Positions 46,296 through 54,975 of a stretch of 64,000 bases of DNA are shown here, one piece after another (within the stretch, counting starts at the first letter, position 1; every line of letters starts with the position of its first letter). Origin of the DNA: Mesorhizobium sp. M9A.F.Ca.ET.002.03.1.2 (GTDB lineage Bacteria > Pseudomonadota > Alphaproteobacteria > Rhizobiales > Rhizobiaceae); the NCBI RefSeq assembly GCF_003952365.1, contig NZ_CP034443.1:1357001-1421000 (forward strand). Reading direction: 5' to 3'. The notes under the pieces are model-generated. The model searched no databases, had not been told where the DNA came from, and saw nothing but the letters and a program-made list of their open reading frames with translations. The position numbers and the translations under genes were made by a program.

Positions 46296-48077
46296 ATGCT
46301 CGACTTGGCACCATCGAAACAGGCGGCCACCTGGCTTTCCTCCCTCGCCCGCGCCCTCGAGGCGGGCGACGTAACGGCAGCGACCAATCTGTTCGTCGAG
46401 GACTGCTACTGGCGCGACCTGCTGACCTTCACCTGGAACATCAAAACCATGGAAGGCCGCGCGGCGATCCATGACATGCTGGAAGCCACGCTGGCGACGA
46501 CAAAGCCGACTTCCTGGCAGCTAAGCAGCGAGGCAAGCTCGGACGAAGGCATCGTGGAGGCCTGGTTCACCTTCGAGACGTCATCCGCATGGGGCCAGGG
46601 CGTCCTGCGCCTGGCAGAGGGCCGGTGCCGGACGCTGTTCACGGCGATGAGTGATCTCAAGGGCTTTGAAGAACGCAAGGGGCCCGCGCGGCCTCTGGGC
46701 GTCCGCCACAAGGCCGATCCGGATCGAGAGACCTGGGCAGAGGCGAGGGCGCGCGAGACGCGTAATCTCGGCGCAGGCCAGCAGCCCTACTGCCTGGTCA
46801 TCGGCGGCGGCCAGGGCGGCATCATGCTGGGCGCGCGGCTGCGGCAACTCGGCGTGCCGGCCATCGTCATCGAAAAGAATGCTCAAGCCGGCGATTCCTG
46901 GCGCAACCGTTATCGCTCGCTCGTGCTGCACGACCCGGTCTGGTACGACCATCTGCCCTACATCCCGTTTCCCGAAAACTGGCCGGTGTTCACGCCCAAG
47001 GACAAGATGGGCGATTGGCTGGAAATGTACACGCGCGTCATGGAGCTCAATTACTGGACCTCCACGAGATGCGTCAGCGCGTCCTACGACGAAGCCGAAA
47101 AGGTCTGGTCGGTCGAGGTCGATCGCGCCGGCGAGCGCATCACGCTGAAGCCGAAGCATATCGTCTTCGCCACCGGCGCCTACGGGCCGCCCAGGCAGAC
47201 CGACCTGCCGGGCGTCGAGACGTTCCGGGGCGAGATCCTGCACTCCAGCCAGTATTCCAACGGCGAGAAGTTCCGGGGCAGGCGCGTCGCGGTCATCGGC
47301 GCGGCAAGTTCGGGACACGATGTCAGCGTCGACCTGTGGGAGAGCGGCGCTGAGGTGACCATGATCCAGCGCTCACCGACGACGGTCGTCAAGTCCGACA
47401 CGCTGATGGAGGTCGGGTTCGAGATCTTTTCGGAGAAAGCGCTGGCCCGCGGCATCACCACCGAGAAGGCCGACATGATCGTCGCCTCGACGCCGTTCGC
47501 GCTGCTGCCGCAAAGCCAGCGGGCGCTCTATGACATCATCAAGGCGCGCGACGCGGCATTCTACGACCGCTTGCGCGGCTCAGGTTTCGCCCTCGATTTC
47601 GGCGACGACGAGACCGGGCTGCTGATGAAGGCCTACCGCACCGGCTCGGGCTATTACATCGACGTCGGAGCATCGGACCTGATCATCGATGGTGAGATCG
47701 GCGTCCGCAGCGGCGTCGAGATCAAATCGCTGACGCCGGCCGGGATCCTGTTCGACGACGGCACCGAACTGGCGGCCGATGCCATCATCTCCTGCACCGG
47801 CTATCAATCCATGAACGAGACGGTGGCGGCGATCGTCTCGCGCGAGGTCGCCGACAGGGTCGGCCCGTGCTGGGGGCTGGGCTCGGGCGCCAGGGGCGAC
47901 CCGGGTCCGTGGCAGGGCGAATTGCGCAACATGTGGAAGCCGACGGCGCAGGAAGCGCTGTGGTTCCACGGCGGGAATCTCGCACTGTCGCGTTTCTATT
48001 CGAAGTTCGTGGCGCTGCAGATCAAGGCGCGCATGGAAGGCATTGCGACGCCGGTTTACAGAGCGCCAGGGCAGTAG
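46296..48077 (+). CDS. Flavin monooxygenase with N-terminal NTF2-like domain
   Basis: 593 aa. Residues 1-125 form an NTF2/SnoaL-like cone (ALEAGDVTAATNLFVEDCYW and so on). Residues from about 165 are a class B flavoprotein monooxygenase: FAD motif CLVIGGGQGGIMLGARLRQL, a region resembling the fingerprint near VFATGAYGPPRQTDLPG, and the NADP motif VAVIGAASSGHDVSVDLWES. Expected to insert oxygen into N-, S- or carbonyl-containing substrates using NADPH. Start ATG after AGGAAGAGGG. Next to the SnoaL-like gene (3-base gap) and the RpiR regulator; likely acts on the compound imported by the adjacent transporter, which is inference. Confidence 0.88.
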   Translation: MLDLAPSKQAATWLSSLARALEAGDVTAATNLFVEDCYWRDLLTFTWNIKTMEGRAAIHDMLEATLATTKPTSWQLSSEASSDEGIVEAWFTFETSSAWGQGVLRLAEGRCRTLFTAMSDLKGFEERKGPARPLGVRHKADPDRETWAEARARETRNLGAGQQPYCLVIGGGQGGIMLGARLRQLGVPAIVIEKNAQAGDSWRNRYRSLVLHDPVWYDHLPYIPFPENWPVFTPKDKMGDWLEMYTRVMELNYWTSTRCVSASYDEAEKVWSVEVDRAGERITLKPKHIVFATGAYGPPRQTDLPGVETFRGEILHSSQYSNGEKFRGRRVAVIGAASSGHDVSVDLWESGAEVTMIQRSPTTVVKSDTLMEVGFEIFSEKALARGITTEKADMIVASTPFALLPQSQRALYDIIKARDAAFYDRLRGSGFALDFGDDETGLLMKAYRTGSGYYIDVGASDLIIDGEIGVRSGVEIKSLTPAGILFDDGTELAADAIISCTGYQSMNETVAAIVSREVADRVGPCWGLGSGARGDPGPWQGELRNMWKPTAQEALWFHGGNLALSRFYSKFVALQIKARMEGIATPVYRAPGQ

Positions 48078-48080
48078 CCG

Positions 48081-48467
48081 GTGATCAAAAGCAACCTCTC
48101 CGCCATCTACCGAGACTACATAGCCTGCCTGAACAAGCAGGACTGGGCGAAGCTGGGACAGTTCGTCCATGATGAAGCGATCCACAATGGTCGGCGGGTC
48201 GGGTTATCAGGTTATCTCGAAATGCTGCGCAGAGACTTCGATGAAATTCCGGACCTTTACTTCGACGTCCAGATGCTGATTTCCGATCCGCCTTACATCG
48301 CTAGCCGGCTGGGCTTCGACTGCACGCCAAAGGGAGCGTTCCTTGGCCTCGACGTAAACGGGAAGAGAGTCTCCTTTGCCGAGAATGTGATCTATGAGTT
48401 TCGCGGCGGAAAGATCGTCCAAGTGTGGTCTGTCATAGACAAGGCGGCTATCGAGGCCCAGCTCTAG
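48081..48467 (+). CDS. SnoaL-like (ester cyclase type) protein
   Basis: 128 aa NTF2-fold protein. Seen: NKQDWAKLGQFVHDEAIHNG, YLEMLRRDFDEIPDLYFDV and FAENVIYEFRGGKIVQVWSV, the pattern of SnoaL-like polyketide cyclases or ester cyclases. GTG start (VIKSNLSAIY) 3 bases after the monooxygenase stop, so co-translated. Function is probably isomerase or hydrolase in the same pathway. Confidence 0.8.
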   Translation: MIKSNLSAIYRDYIACLNKQDWAKLGQFVHDEAIHNGRRVGLSGYLEMLRRDFDEIPDLYFDVQMLISDPPYIASRLGFDCTPKGAFLGLDVNGKRVSFAENVIYEFRGGKIVQVWSVIDKAAIEAQL

Positions 48468-48643
48468 GGCAAGGACTATCGCCTGTCGATGCATAACCAG
48501 CTGGATATGCTAAATCCAGTGACGTCTGATCGAGAGCTATGCTGCTATGAGCGACAAGCGCCATGGCAATCACGCTCGCACTTGACCAACACATATCCAG
48601 GTGGTTATACGTCAATCAATAGCCCGTAAGTTATCGATCCCGA

Positions 48644-48967
48644 ATGCCGAATGCTCATGATGTGCTCTTCAGAACGCTCGCCGATCCGACTCGGCGGGCT
48701 CTCTTCGAACGGCTGTGCCGCGAAGGAGAACAGACGGTCGGCGCCCTCACGGCTCAGTCCGGGGTCTCACAACCGGCCGTGTCGAAGCATCTCGGCGTTC
48801 TGCGGCAGGCCGGACTGGTACGCGATCGCCATGAAGGTCGCCAGACGCACTATAGTGCGCAACTCGGCGCGCTGGCTCCGCTGATCGACTGGACAAGCCA
48901 GATGGCCGGATTCTGGCAGAGCCGCTTCGACGACCTCGAAGACCTGCTCAAAAGGATGGACCAGTGA
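48644..48967 (+). CDS. ArsR-family regulator
   Basis: 107 aa winged-helix repressor without metal-site cysteines in the DNA-binding helix. Seen: LFRTLADPTRRALFERLCRE, ALTAQSGVSQPAVSKHLGVL and DRHEGRQTHYSAQ. Paired with the AHSA1 gene by a GTGA overlap, an arrangement widespread in alphaproteobacteria. It probably represses its own operon. The 176 bases upstream hold no other gene. Confidence 0.9.
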   Translation: MPNAHDVLFRTLADPTRRALFERLCREGEQTVGALTAQSGVSQPAVSKHLGVLRQAGLVRDRHEGRQTHYSAQLGALAPLIDWTSQMAGFWQSRFDDLEDLLKRMDQ

Positions 48968-49374
48968 ACGAAACGTCGACCGAAACGCTCTCCGTCGTTG
49001 TCGAACGGGAGATCGCTTATCCGCCGGAGAAGATCTGGCGCGCGCTCACGCAACCACACCTGATCGAGGAGTGGCTCATGAAGAACGACTTCAAGCCGGT
49101 GGCGAACCACCGTTTCAGTCTTCGCGCGGACTGGGGCGCTGTAGAGTGCCAGGTCCAGACGGTCGTGCCGAACAGAACGCTGACTTACACGTGGGATACC
49201 AAGGATCTCAAGAGCGTGGTCACCTGGACTCTCACCCCTACGAGCACGGGGGCCCATTTGCGTATGGAACAGTCGGGCTTCCGACTGGATCAGCAGCCTT
49301 ACTTCCGGGGCGCCAAGGTTGGATGGCCGAGGTTCTTTGAAAACCTGGAGCAGCTCTTGGCGCGGATAGACTGA
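48964..49374 (+). CDS. SRPBCC (AHSA1-type) protein
   Basis: 136 aa START/Bet v1-like fold. Seen: VVEREIAYPPEKIWRALTQP, EWLMKNDFKPVANHRF and a C-terminal GWPRFFENLEQLLARID. It binds hydrophobic ligands; the partner is unknown. GTG start overlapping the regulator stop. Likely co-regulated with the VOC and small membrane genes downstream. Confidence 0.9.
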   Translation: MNETSTETLSVVVEREIAYPPEKIWRALTQPHLIEEWLMKNDFKPVANHRFSLRADWGAVECQVQTVVPNRTLTYTWDTKDLKSVVTWTLTPTSTGAHLRMEQSGFRLDQQPYFRGAKVGWPRFFENLEQLLARID

Positions 49375-49450
49375 AATCTGCCGGCACAATTCACAGACAG
49401 ACCCTGTTTACGGAGCGGCACGCCGCGAACGTGACGATGGAGGAACACCA

Positions 49451-49843
49451 ATGAAGATCAAGTTGACCAGTGTTTACGTGACCGACCAGGAAAAGGCGCT
49501 GCGCTTCTACACCGACGTGCTGGGCTTTACCAAGAAGGCCGATTTCAGCAATGGGCCGTTCCGCTGGCTGACCGTGGTCTCACCCGATGAGCCGGACGGA
49601 ACCGAGCTGCAACTCGCGGCCGACGACAACCCGGCGGCCAAGGCCTACCAGCAAGCCATATTTCAGCAGGGCCAGCCCGCGGTCATGTTCTTCACCGACG
49701 ACGTCAAGGGCGACTACGATCGCATCAAAGCGCGCGGCGCCGAGTTCACCATGCCGCCGGCCGAGGTAACCGGCTCGACCATCGCCCAGCTGAGCGATAC
49801 CTGCGGCAACCTCATTCAGATCACCCAGCTGGCGCGCTGGTAG
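49451..49843 (+). CDS. VOC family protein
   Basis: 130 aa glyoxalase-fold protein. Seen: MKIKLTSVYVTDQEKALRFY, TDVLGFTKKADFSNGPFRWL, TELQLAADDNP and the final DTCGNLIQITQL. Good AATGG-AGGAACACC ribosome site. Typical partner of the ArsR/AHSA1 pair; may act on a small ligand. Substrate unknown. Confidence 0.88.
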   Translation: MKIKLTSVYVTDQEKALRFYTDVLGFTKKADFSNGPFRWLTVVSPDEPDGTELQLAADDNPAAKAYQQAIFQQGQPAVMFFTDDVKGDYDRIKARGAEFTMPPAEVTGSTIAQLSDTCGNLIQITQLARW

Positions 49844-49853
49844 GGCGGTCCTG

Positions 49854-50075
49854 ATGAATTGGAACATGTGGGTTCGGCAGATTCACCGGTGGACGTCGAT
49901 CGTCTTTACAGTGACCGTCATCGCCAACTTCGTCGTCATGGGTATGGGGGAACCTCCGGCCTGGGTGGTCTACTCGCCGCTGCCGCCGCTCTTCCTGCAG
50001 TTGTTCACCGGTCTGTACATGTTCGTGCTGCCATATGCCGCCAAGTGGCGCAGCGGACAACGCACCGGCGCGTAG
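49854..50075 (+). CDS. Small inner-membrane protein
   Basis: 73 aa with two hydrophobic helices (about 13-32 and 40-62), MNWNMWVRQIHRWTSIVFTV at the start, and a basic C-terminus. It begins 10 bases after the VOC gene. I know of no function; similar short proteins follow such VOC genes in related bacteria. Confidence 0.75.
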   Translation: MNWNMWVRQIHRWTSIVFTVTVIANFVVMGMGEPPAWVVYSPLPPLFLQLFTGLYMFVLPYAAKWRSGQRTGA

Positions 50076-50160
50076 GGTGAAGCAGACAACCGCGTTGCCT
50101 GCTTTCTCGAGCTTCGACCCTGATCAGGCCACCCATCCCGTAACGACGGGACTGAACGGT

Positions 50161-51210
50161 TAGAGCGGTTCACAGCTTGACTGAATCGGAACGGATTCCC
50201 GTTCGGTCGGAATTGTGATTCAAGATGCTGGCTGGATTGGAGGCCAGCATCTGATGACCCGACCTCTTTCCAATGATCTTCGAGGGCGCGTTGTGGCGGC
50301 GGTGGCGGCCGGGGAGAGCTGCCGATCGGTTGCCGAACGGTTCGGTGTTGCGGTTTCGTCGGTGGTGAAATGGTCGCAGCGCTATCGTGCGACAGGTTCG
50401 GTGCGCCGGCCAAGATGGGCGGGCATCGCAAACGGCTTCTGGAGCCGCATCGCGCCTTCATCGTGGAGCGGATCAACCAGACCTCGCACCTGACGCTGCA
50501 TGGGCTGAAGGAGGAACTGGCGGCGCGCGGGGTTAAGGTATCGCACAACGCGGTATGGCTGTTCCTGCGGCGCGAAGGGCTGCGGTTCAAAAAAAACGCT
50601 GTTCGCCCTTGAACAGGCCCGCGCCGACATCGCGCGGCGACGACAGCGCTGGCGCTCCTGGCAGGCCGGCCTGGATCCACGCCGGCTGGTCTTCATCGAC
50701 GAGACCTGGATCAAGACCAACATGACCCCGTTGCGCGGCTGGGGACTGAGGGGCAAGCCTCTGCGCGGCTTCGCCCCGCACGGTCACTGGCGCACGCTGA
50801 CCTTCCTCGGCGCACTGCGCTGCGACCGGCTCACCGCACCTTGCGTCTTCGACGGGCCGATCAACGGCGAGTGCTTCCGCGCCTATGTCGAACAGCAGCT
50901 CGTGCCGGTCCTGGAGCCGGGCGACATAGTCATCATGGACAATCTCGGCTCCCACAAGTCGACGGCTGTCCGGCAGATGATCCAGGCAGCCGGCGCCAGG
51001 CTCTGGTACCTGCCGCCCTACTCGCCCGACCTCAACCCGATCGAGCAAGCCTTCGCCAAGATCAAGCACTGGATGCGGAAGGCCCAGAAACGATCGATCG
51101 AGGAAACCTGGCGGCATATCGGCCACCTCGTCACCACCATCGAGCCGAACGAATGCAGCAACTACTTCGCAAACGCAGGCTACGCTTCCGTCAAATCGTG
51201 AAAGACTCTA
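50161..51210 (+). mobile_element. IS630-family insertion sequence
   Basis: About 1046 bases between two TA dinucleotides (50161-50162 and 51209-51210), the target duplication expected of IS630/mariner elements. Imperfect inverted ends of about 27 bases: left GAGCGGTTCACAGCTTGAC, right (complement) GAGTCTTTCACGATTTGAC, roughly 18 of 27 matching. It carries one transposase gene, now frameshifted. The right TA lies in the stop codon of the amidohydrolase. Confidence 0.85.
50254..51201 (+). pseudogene. IS630 transposase, twice frameshifted
   Basis: Begins MTRPLSNDLRGRVVAAVAAG, an N-terminal HTH. One base is missing near 50403 (GTG-CGCC where GTGGCGCC is expected), moving the frame to APAKMGGHRKRLLEPHRAFI. 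A second shift lies at a run of eight As (50589-50596) where seven would continue FKKTLFALEQ. The catalytic part is then open: LVFIDETWIKTNM (first Asp), VIMDNLGSHKSTAVRQ (second Asp) and PPYSPDLNPIEQAFAKIKHW (Glu), the DDE set of IS630. The A-run could be a slippage site, but the first lesion makes this copy probably dead. Confidence 0.85.
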
Positions 51211-52443
51211 GTCGCGGCTGTGCCCGAAATGCCGGCTCACGACATCGACATGCGTCTCGTGGCCATGCGCTTCGAAACGCTCGGTATCGCTAAGATCGTC
51301 CACCGCCTCGTTCGGCCACCAGGTGCCGCCAATCACGATACCGTCCGAGACCAGCCTCTGCTCGGCGACCAGCGAGGCACCGACCGCATCGACAAAGGTG
51401 AAGCGCCCCGGACGCAGCCGCAGCACCGCGATGTCGCCGACGGCACCAACCGTGAGCTTGCCGAGATCGAGCCTTGCGATCGCTTCCGCCGGCCGTTGTG
51501 TTGCGGCGCGCAGGACCTCGACAAGCGGCATGCCGAGCGCCAGTAGCTTTGACATGCAGACCAGAATGTCGAAGGCTGGACCGTCAACGCAGTAAAGATG
51601 CACGTCGCTGCTGATCACGTCCGGCGCCAGCCCCTCGCTGAGCATCGCCTTGGCGACCGCGAAGTCGAACGAGCCCATGCCGTGGCCGATGTCGAAGATG
51701 ACGCCGCGTTCGCGCGCCAGCCGCATGTCCGGCCGCACCGCGCCCGATGCAAAGATCGGCGCGTTGGGGAACGGCCGGAAGCAATGGGTGAGAACGTCGC
51801 CCTTGCGCAGCCGTGGCAGCACTTCCGAGCGGCCCGGCGGCGGCTCGTCGATATGCGCCATCAGCGGCAGGCCGGCCTGATCGGCGGCCTCGAGTGCCAG
51901 ATCGACCGGGGCGATGCCGCTGGTGCCGCCGGCATGGCGACCTGAGCGGACCTTGACGCCGACGACCACATCGCGATGCTCGCGCGCCGCGGCGACGACC
52001 TCGCGCGGATTACACAGTCCGAGGTCGCTGCACTCGCCGACCGAGACCGTCTGCGAGAAGCCGAAAATGCCGGCAAAGGAAATATTGACATAGGCCAGGA
52101 TGCGGACCTTCGAACGCTCGATGACGTGGCGGCGAAAGCCAAGGAAATTGCCGGCGCCGGCGCTTCCAGCGTCGATGAACGTCGTGGTTCCGCTTTTTGC
52201 GGCGAGGCGGTCAGCGTCGACGCCGAGCGACGTGCCGCCCCAATAGACGTGGCTGTGCAGGTCGATGAGGCCGGGCGCGACGATGGAGCCCGTCGCATCG
52301 ATGACGTGCCCGGCGCGCTCGAAGGGGATGTCGGCGTCGATCGCAGCGATGCGGCCGTCGGCGATGGCGACGTCGCGTTGCGCGTCGAGGCCGGACGACG
52401 GATCGATGAGGCGGCCGCCCTTCAGCAGGAGATCAAATTGCAT
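51208..52443 (-). CDS. Amidohydrolase/deacetylase (dihydroorotase-like)
   Basis: 411 aa metal-dependent hydrolase of the amidohydrolase superfamily. Seen: VIDATGSIVAPGLIDLHSHV with the HxH metal motif near residue 62, a Lys-containing VVVGVKVRSG (carbamylated-Lys position), LMAHIDEPPPG, VLTHCFRPFPNA and VISSDVHLYCVDG with the last His/Asp. It resembles the EF_0837/AHA_3915 deacetylase subgroup. It probably opens a cyclic amide or removes an acyl group. Its stop codon was altered from TAA to TAG by the IS630 insertion without changing the protein. Start ATG at 52443; the RidA gene lies immediately upstream. Confidence 0.88.
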   Translation of the reverse strand: MQFDLLLKGGRLIDPSSGLDAQRDVAIADGRIAAIDADIPFERAGHVIDATGSIVAPGLIDLHSHVYWGGTSLGVDADRLAAKSGTTTFIDAGSAGAGNFLGFRRHVIERSKVRILAYVNISFAGIFGFSQTVSVGECSDLGLCNPREVVAAAREHRDVVVGVKVRSGRHAGGTSGIAPVDLALEAADQAGLPLMAHIDEPPPGRSEVLPRLRKGDVLTHCFRPFPNAPIFASGAVRPDMRLARERGVIFDIGHGMGSFDFAVAKAMLSEGLAPDVISSDVHLYCVDGPAFDILVCMSKLLALGMPLVEVLRAATQRPAEAIARLDLGKLTVGAVGDIAVLRLRPGRFTFVDAVGASLVAEQRLVSDGIVIGGTWWPNEAVDDLSDTERFEAHGHETHVDVVSRHFGHSRD

Positions 52444-52466
52444 CGGCGTCCGCCTCCGTTCCGTCT

Positions 52467-52832
52467 TCAGACCGGTCTGTAGGCGACGGCCTCGACCTCG
52501 ATCCTGATGTCGATCATCAGCCGCGACTCGACGGTGGTGCGCGCCGGCGGATCCTTTGGGAAATGCCTGGCATAGACGGCATTGAAGGCGCCGAAATCGC
52601 GCGCGTCCTCGAGCCAGACGGTCGTCTTGACCACGTCGTCCATGGTGCAGCCGGCCAGTGCCAGGGCTGCCTTAACGTTCGAAAGCACCTGCTCCGTCTG
52701 CTCAGTGATGCCGCCCTTGACCACCACGCCGTCGCTGCCGACCGGGACCTGGCCGGAGACATAGACCATATCGCCGGCCCGGACCGCTGGCGACAGCGGC
52801 ACATGGGATGTTCCAAAACACTGCTTGGGCAA
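52467..52832 (-). CDS. RidA family protein
   Basis: 121 aa imine/enamine deaminase. Seen: MVYVSGQVPVGSDGVVVKGG, LSNVKAALALAGCTMDDVVK, TVWLEDARDFGAFNAVYARH, and PPARTTVESRLMIDIRIEVE with the substrate-binding Arg. The TTG start (LPKQCFGTSHV) has AGGAGA at good spacing; longer frames are less likely. It is followed 23 bases later by the amidohydrolase, so an operon. Fits catabolism producing a reactive imine. Confidence 0.87.
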   Translation of the reverse strand: MPKQCFGTSHVPLSPAVRAGDMVYVSGQVPVGSDGVVVKGGITEQTEQVLSNVKAALALAGCTMDDVVKTTVWLEDARDFGAFNAVYARHFPKDPPARTTVESRLMIDIRIEVEAVAYRPV

Positions 52833-52989
52833 GGAAAAAATCTCCTGTTCAAAAACACTGGCGCCTTGCCGTGCTGTCCGGCAATCGCCGCAAGTCAACG
52901 CGGTTCGGGCTTTCTCGCTGCACCGGTTTGCCCGTTTCCTGCCGGAAGGTCTACGCCGGTCCGCGCGATTCTCATACAGGCTGTGTTGG

Positions 52990-53021
52990 AAAGCAACATT
53001 TTTTGGATTTCATGTTGCTTT
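52990..53021. promoter_or_regulatory. Candidate operator, 10-bp inverted repeat
   Basis: AAAGCAACAT (52990-52999) and ATGTTGCTTT (53012-53021), perfect arms separated by 12 bases, in the 279-base spacer between the divergent RidA and SDR genes. The core TGTTGCTTT also occurs in the divergent region upstream of the RpiR gene. Probably a regulator-binding site controlling both transcription units. Confidence 0.5.
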
Positions 53022-53111
53022 ATTACAAGAGCATCAGCATCCTGCGCGAAGAATGATTGCTTCGGCTTATCCGGCAGGCGAGGATTGGACGAGGGACAGG
53101 CGAGGAGCCGC

Positions 53112-53870
53112 ATGATCGATTTCGGTGGTCGCAGCGTGGTCGTCACAGGCGCGGCAGGCGGCGTCGGCAGCGCGCTGGTCGCCGTTTTGTCCGCCTGCGG
53201 CGCAACGGTGGTCGCCTGCGATCGCGAAGGCGCCGACCTGACCGGCGCCGGGATAGAAGAAGCGCACCATTTCGACCTTCTCGATGACGACGCCGTGGCG
53301 GCATTTGCCAAGCGCATCAGTGAAAAGGCGGCCCCGGCGGCGGTCATCTCGAATGCCGGTTGGACGCGAGCGGAAACGCTCGCCGACGTCTCGACGGCTG
53401 CCCTCGACCACGAGATGGATCTGAACTTTCGCAGCGCCGCGCTGCTGTCGCAGGCACTGCTTCCCGTCATGCGCAACCAGCCGCAGGGCGCGGCCTTGGT
53501 GTTCATCTCCTCGGTCAACGCGCAGGCCCATTTCGGCAACCCCGCCTACGCCGCCGCCAAGGCGGCGCTCAACGCCTGGATGCGCGCCATCGCCACCGAG
53601 GAAGGCGGCAACGGCATCCGGGCGAATGCCGTCATTCCCGGCTCGATCCGGACCGGCGCCTGGGAACATCGCCTTGCCCACAAGCCGGAAATCCTTGCAG
53701 CCGTCGGCAAGCTCTATCCGCTCGGCAGGCTGGTCGAGCCGGTCGAGGTTGCCCGCGCCGCGGTATTCCTGGCGTCGCCTTTTGCCAGCGGCATCACCGG
53801 CACGACTTTGAATGTCGACGCCGGCCTGATGGCCGGCAATCTGCCGTTTCTGGACCAGATCGGCAGTTGA
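53112..53870 (+). CDS. Short-chain dehydrogenase/reductase
   Basis: 252 aa NAD(P)-dependent oxidoreductase. Seen: SVVVTGAAGGVGSALVAVLS (TGxxxGxG), AVISNAGWTR (the NAG motif), Ser of FISSVNAQAHF, and catalytic YAAAKAALNAW (YxxxK); PGSIRTG follows. Asp at VACDREGADL suggests NAD preference. Start ATG after CGAGGAGCCGC. Divergent from RidA/amidohydrolase and followed by the NTF2-like gene. Probable oxidation of an alcohol in the same pathway. Confidence 0.92.
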   Translation: MIDFGGRSVVVTGAAGGVGSALVAVLSACGATVVACDREGADLTGAGIEEAHHFDLLDDDAVAAFAKRISEKAAPAAVISNAGWTRAETLADVSTAALDHEMDLNFRSAALLSQALLPVMRNQPQGAALVFISSVNAQAHFGNPAYAAAKAALNAWMRAIATEEGGNGIRANAVIPGSIRTGAWEHRLAHKPEILAAVGKLYPLGRLVEPVEVARAAVFLASPFASGITGTTLNVDAGLMAGNLPFLDQIGS

Positions 53871-53927
53871 CCGGATGAGGTCGAGCCTCCAGCCGATCGA
53901 AAATATCGCAAGACAGGGGAGCAAGAA

Positions 53928-54413
53928 GTGACCTTCGACAAGAACCCGTTTCCGCCCGGCGACGCCGACCGCCATGCACTCTGGGAGATGCTGGTGCGCC
54001 GCGACATCGACGCTTTCCTCGGCCAAGACTGGTCGATGGTCGAGGATGATTTCGTGGCCTCGAGCTTCTTCGGCATGCACGCCCATTTTCTCAGCGATGC
54101 GGACGCCTGGCGGCTGCAGTTCCCGACGCTTGGCAGCTATCGCGACGAGTGGCTGCGCCAGGCCAAGGAAACTGCGGCGACGGCATTTGCCGAACCGTTG
54201 CGTGAGGCGCTGTTTCGCATCACCAACATGCGCGACATCGATGTCGACGGCGACCGCGCCGTGCTGCACAAGAAGTTCAACGGCTCGGTCGCCAGGCCCG
54301 ACGGCAGCGCCGAGACGCTGAAATGGCAAACCCTCTATTTCTGTACCAAGGTGGAGGGAAGCTGGAAGATATCAGGTTTCGTCGGCTACATGCCGCATCC
54401 GCTCGGCAGCTAG
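53928..54413 (+). CDS. NTF2-like protein of unknown function
   Basis: 161 aa, start GTG (VTFDKNPFPPGDADRHALWE) after an AGGGGAGCAAGAA site. The LVRRDIDAFLGQDWSMVEDD and FNGSVARPDGSAETLKWQTL segments with the final KISGFVGYMP suggest a SnoaL/NTF2 cone fold. It follows the SDR by 57 bases, so is probably co-transcribed. No known enzyme match. Confidence 0.7.
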   Translation: MTFDKNPFPPGDADRHALWEMLVRRDIDAFLGQDWSMVEDDFVASSFFGMHAHFLSDADAWRLQFPTLGSYRDEWLRQAKETAATAFAEPLREALFRITNMRDIDVDGDRAVLHKKFNGSVARPDGSAETLKWQTLYFCTKVEGSWKISGFVGYMPHPLGS

Positions 54414-54422
54414 TTCTGCCGG

Positions 54423-54872
54423 TCAGCGGTCGATCCGCGTCGACAGGATGATCGAGGACGACGTTCGTTCGACCCCGTCCATCGCGCCGATCTGGTCAAG
54501 GAGCGTGTCGAGGTCCCTGATCGACGGCGCGTCGACGATGACGATCATATCGAAATTGCCGCTGACGGAATGCAGCGTCCGGACCGGCGCCAGCGCCTGC
54601 AGGCTGCGCACCACTTTGTCGGCTAGCTTGGGCGTGACTGTGAGCAGGACATGCGCACGCACCAGTCCCTGTTCGTAATCCGGAGAAAGCCTCACCCCAT
54701 AGCCGGTGATGACGCCGCGCTGTTCCAGCCGCTCGATCCGGCTCTGCACGGTTGTCCGAGACACGCCAAGCCGCCGCGCCAGCTCGGCGGTCGAGGCGCG
54801 CGCATTCGCCCGCAGCAGCGAGAGCAGGGCCTGCTCGGCGTCACTGAGCATTGCGATGAAAACCTTCGGCAT
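54423..54872 (-). CDS. Lrp/AsnC-family regulator
   Basis: 149 aa. HTH at residues about 10-60 (MLSDAEQALLSLLRANARAS; ELARRLGVSRTTVQSRIERL) and a C-terminal RAM amino-acid-sensing domain (VHSVSGNFDMIVIVDAPSIR region). ATG at 54872 (MPKVFIAML) is used; TTG at 54881 and the internal ATG of MLSDAEQ are alternatives. Divergent from the lysine 6-dehydrogenase-like gene, which it probably controls in response to an amino acid. Confidence 0.9.
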   Translation of the reverse strand: MPKVFIAMLSDAEQALLSLLRANARASTAELARRLGVSRTTVQSRIERLEQRGVITGYGVRLSPDYEQGLVRAHVLLTVTPKLADKVVRSLQALAPVRTLHSVSGNFDMIVIVDAPSIRDLDTLLDQIGAMDGVERTSSSIILSTRIDR

Positions 54873-54975
54873 GTTGTTCAAAAACAGACTTCGTTTCGCA
54901 CAATTCCACGCTTCCTTTCGACAGGCAAGCTGCGATCATGTCGTCGGAATCAATTTTTGGGCGAGGGAACCGGTC

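Noticed and set aside
50254..51201. IS630 transposase as an active gene using programmed frameshifting
   Set aside because: Slippage at the A8 run could repair one break, but the single-base loss near 50403 has no slippery sequence, so two independent events would be required.
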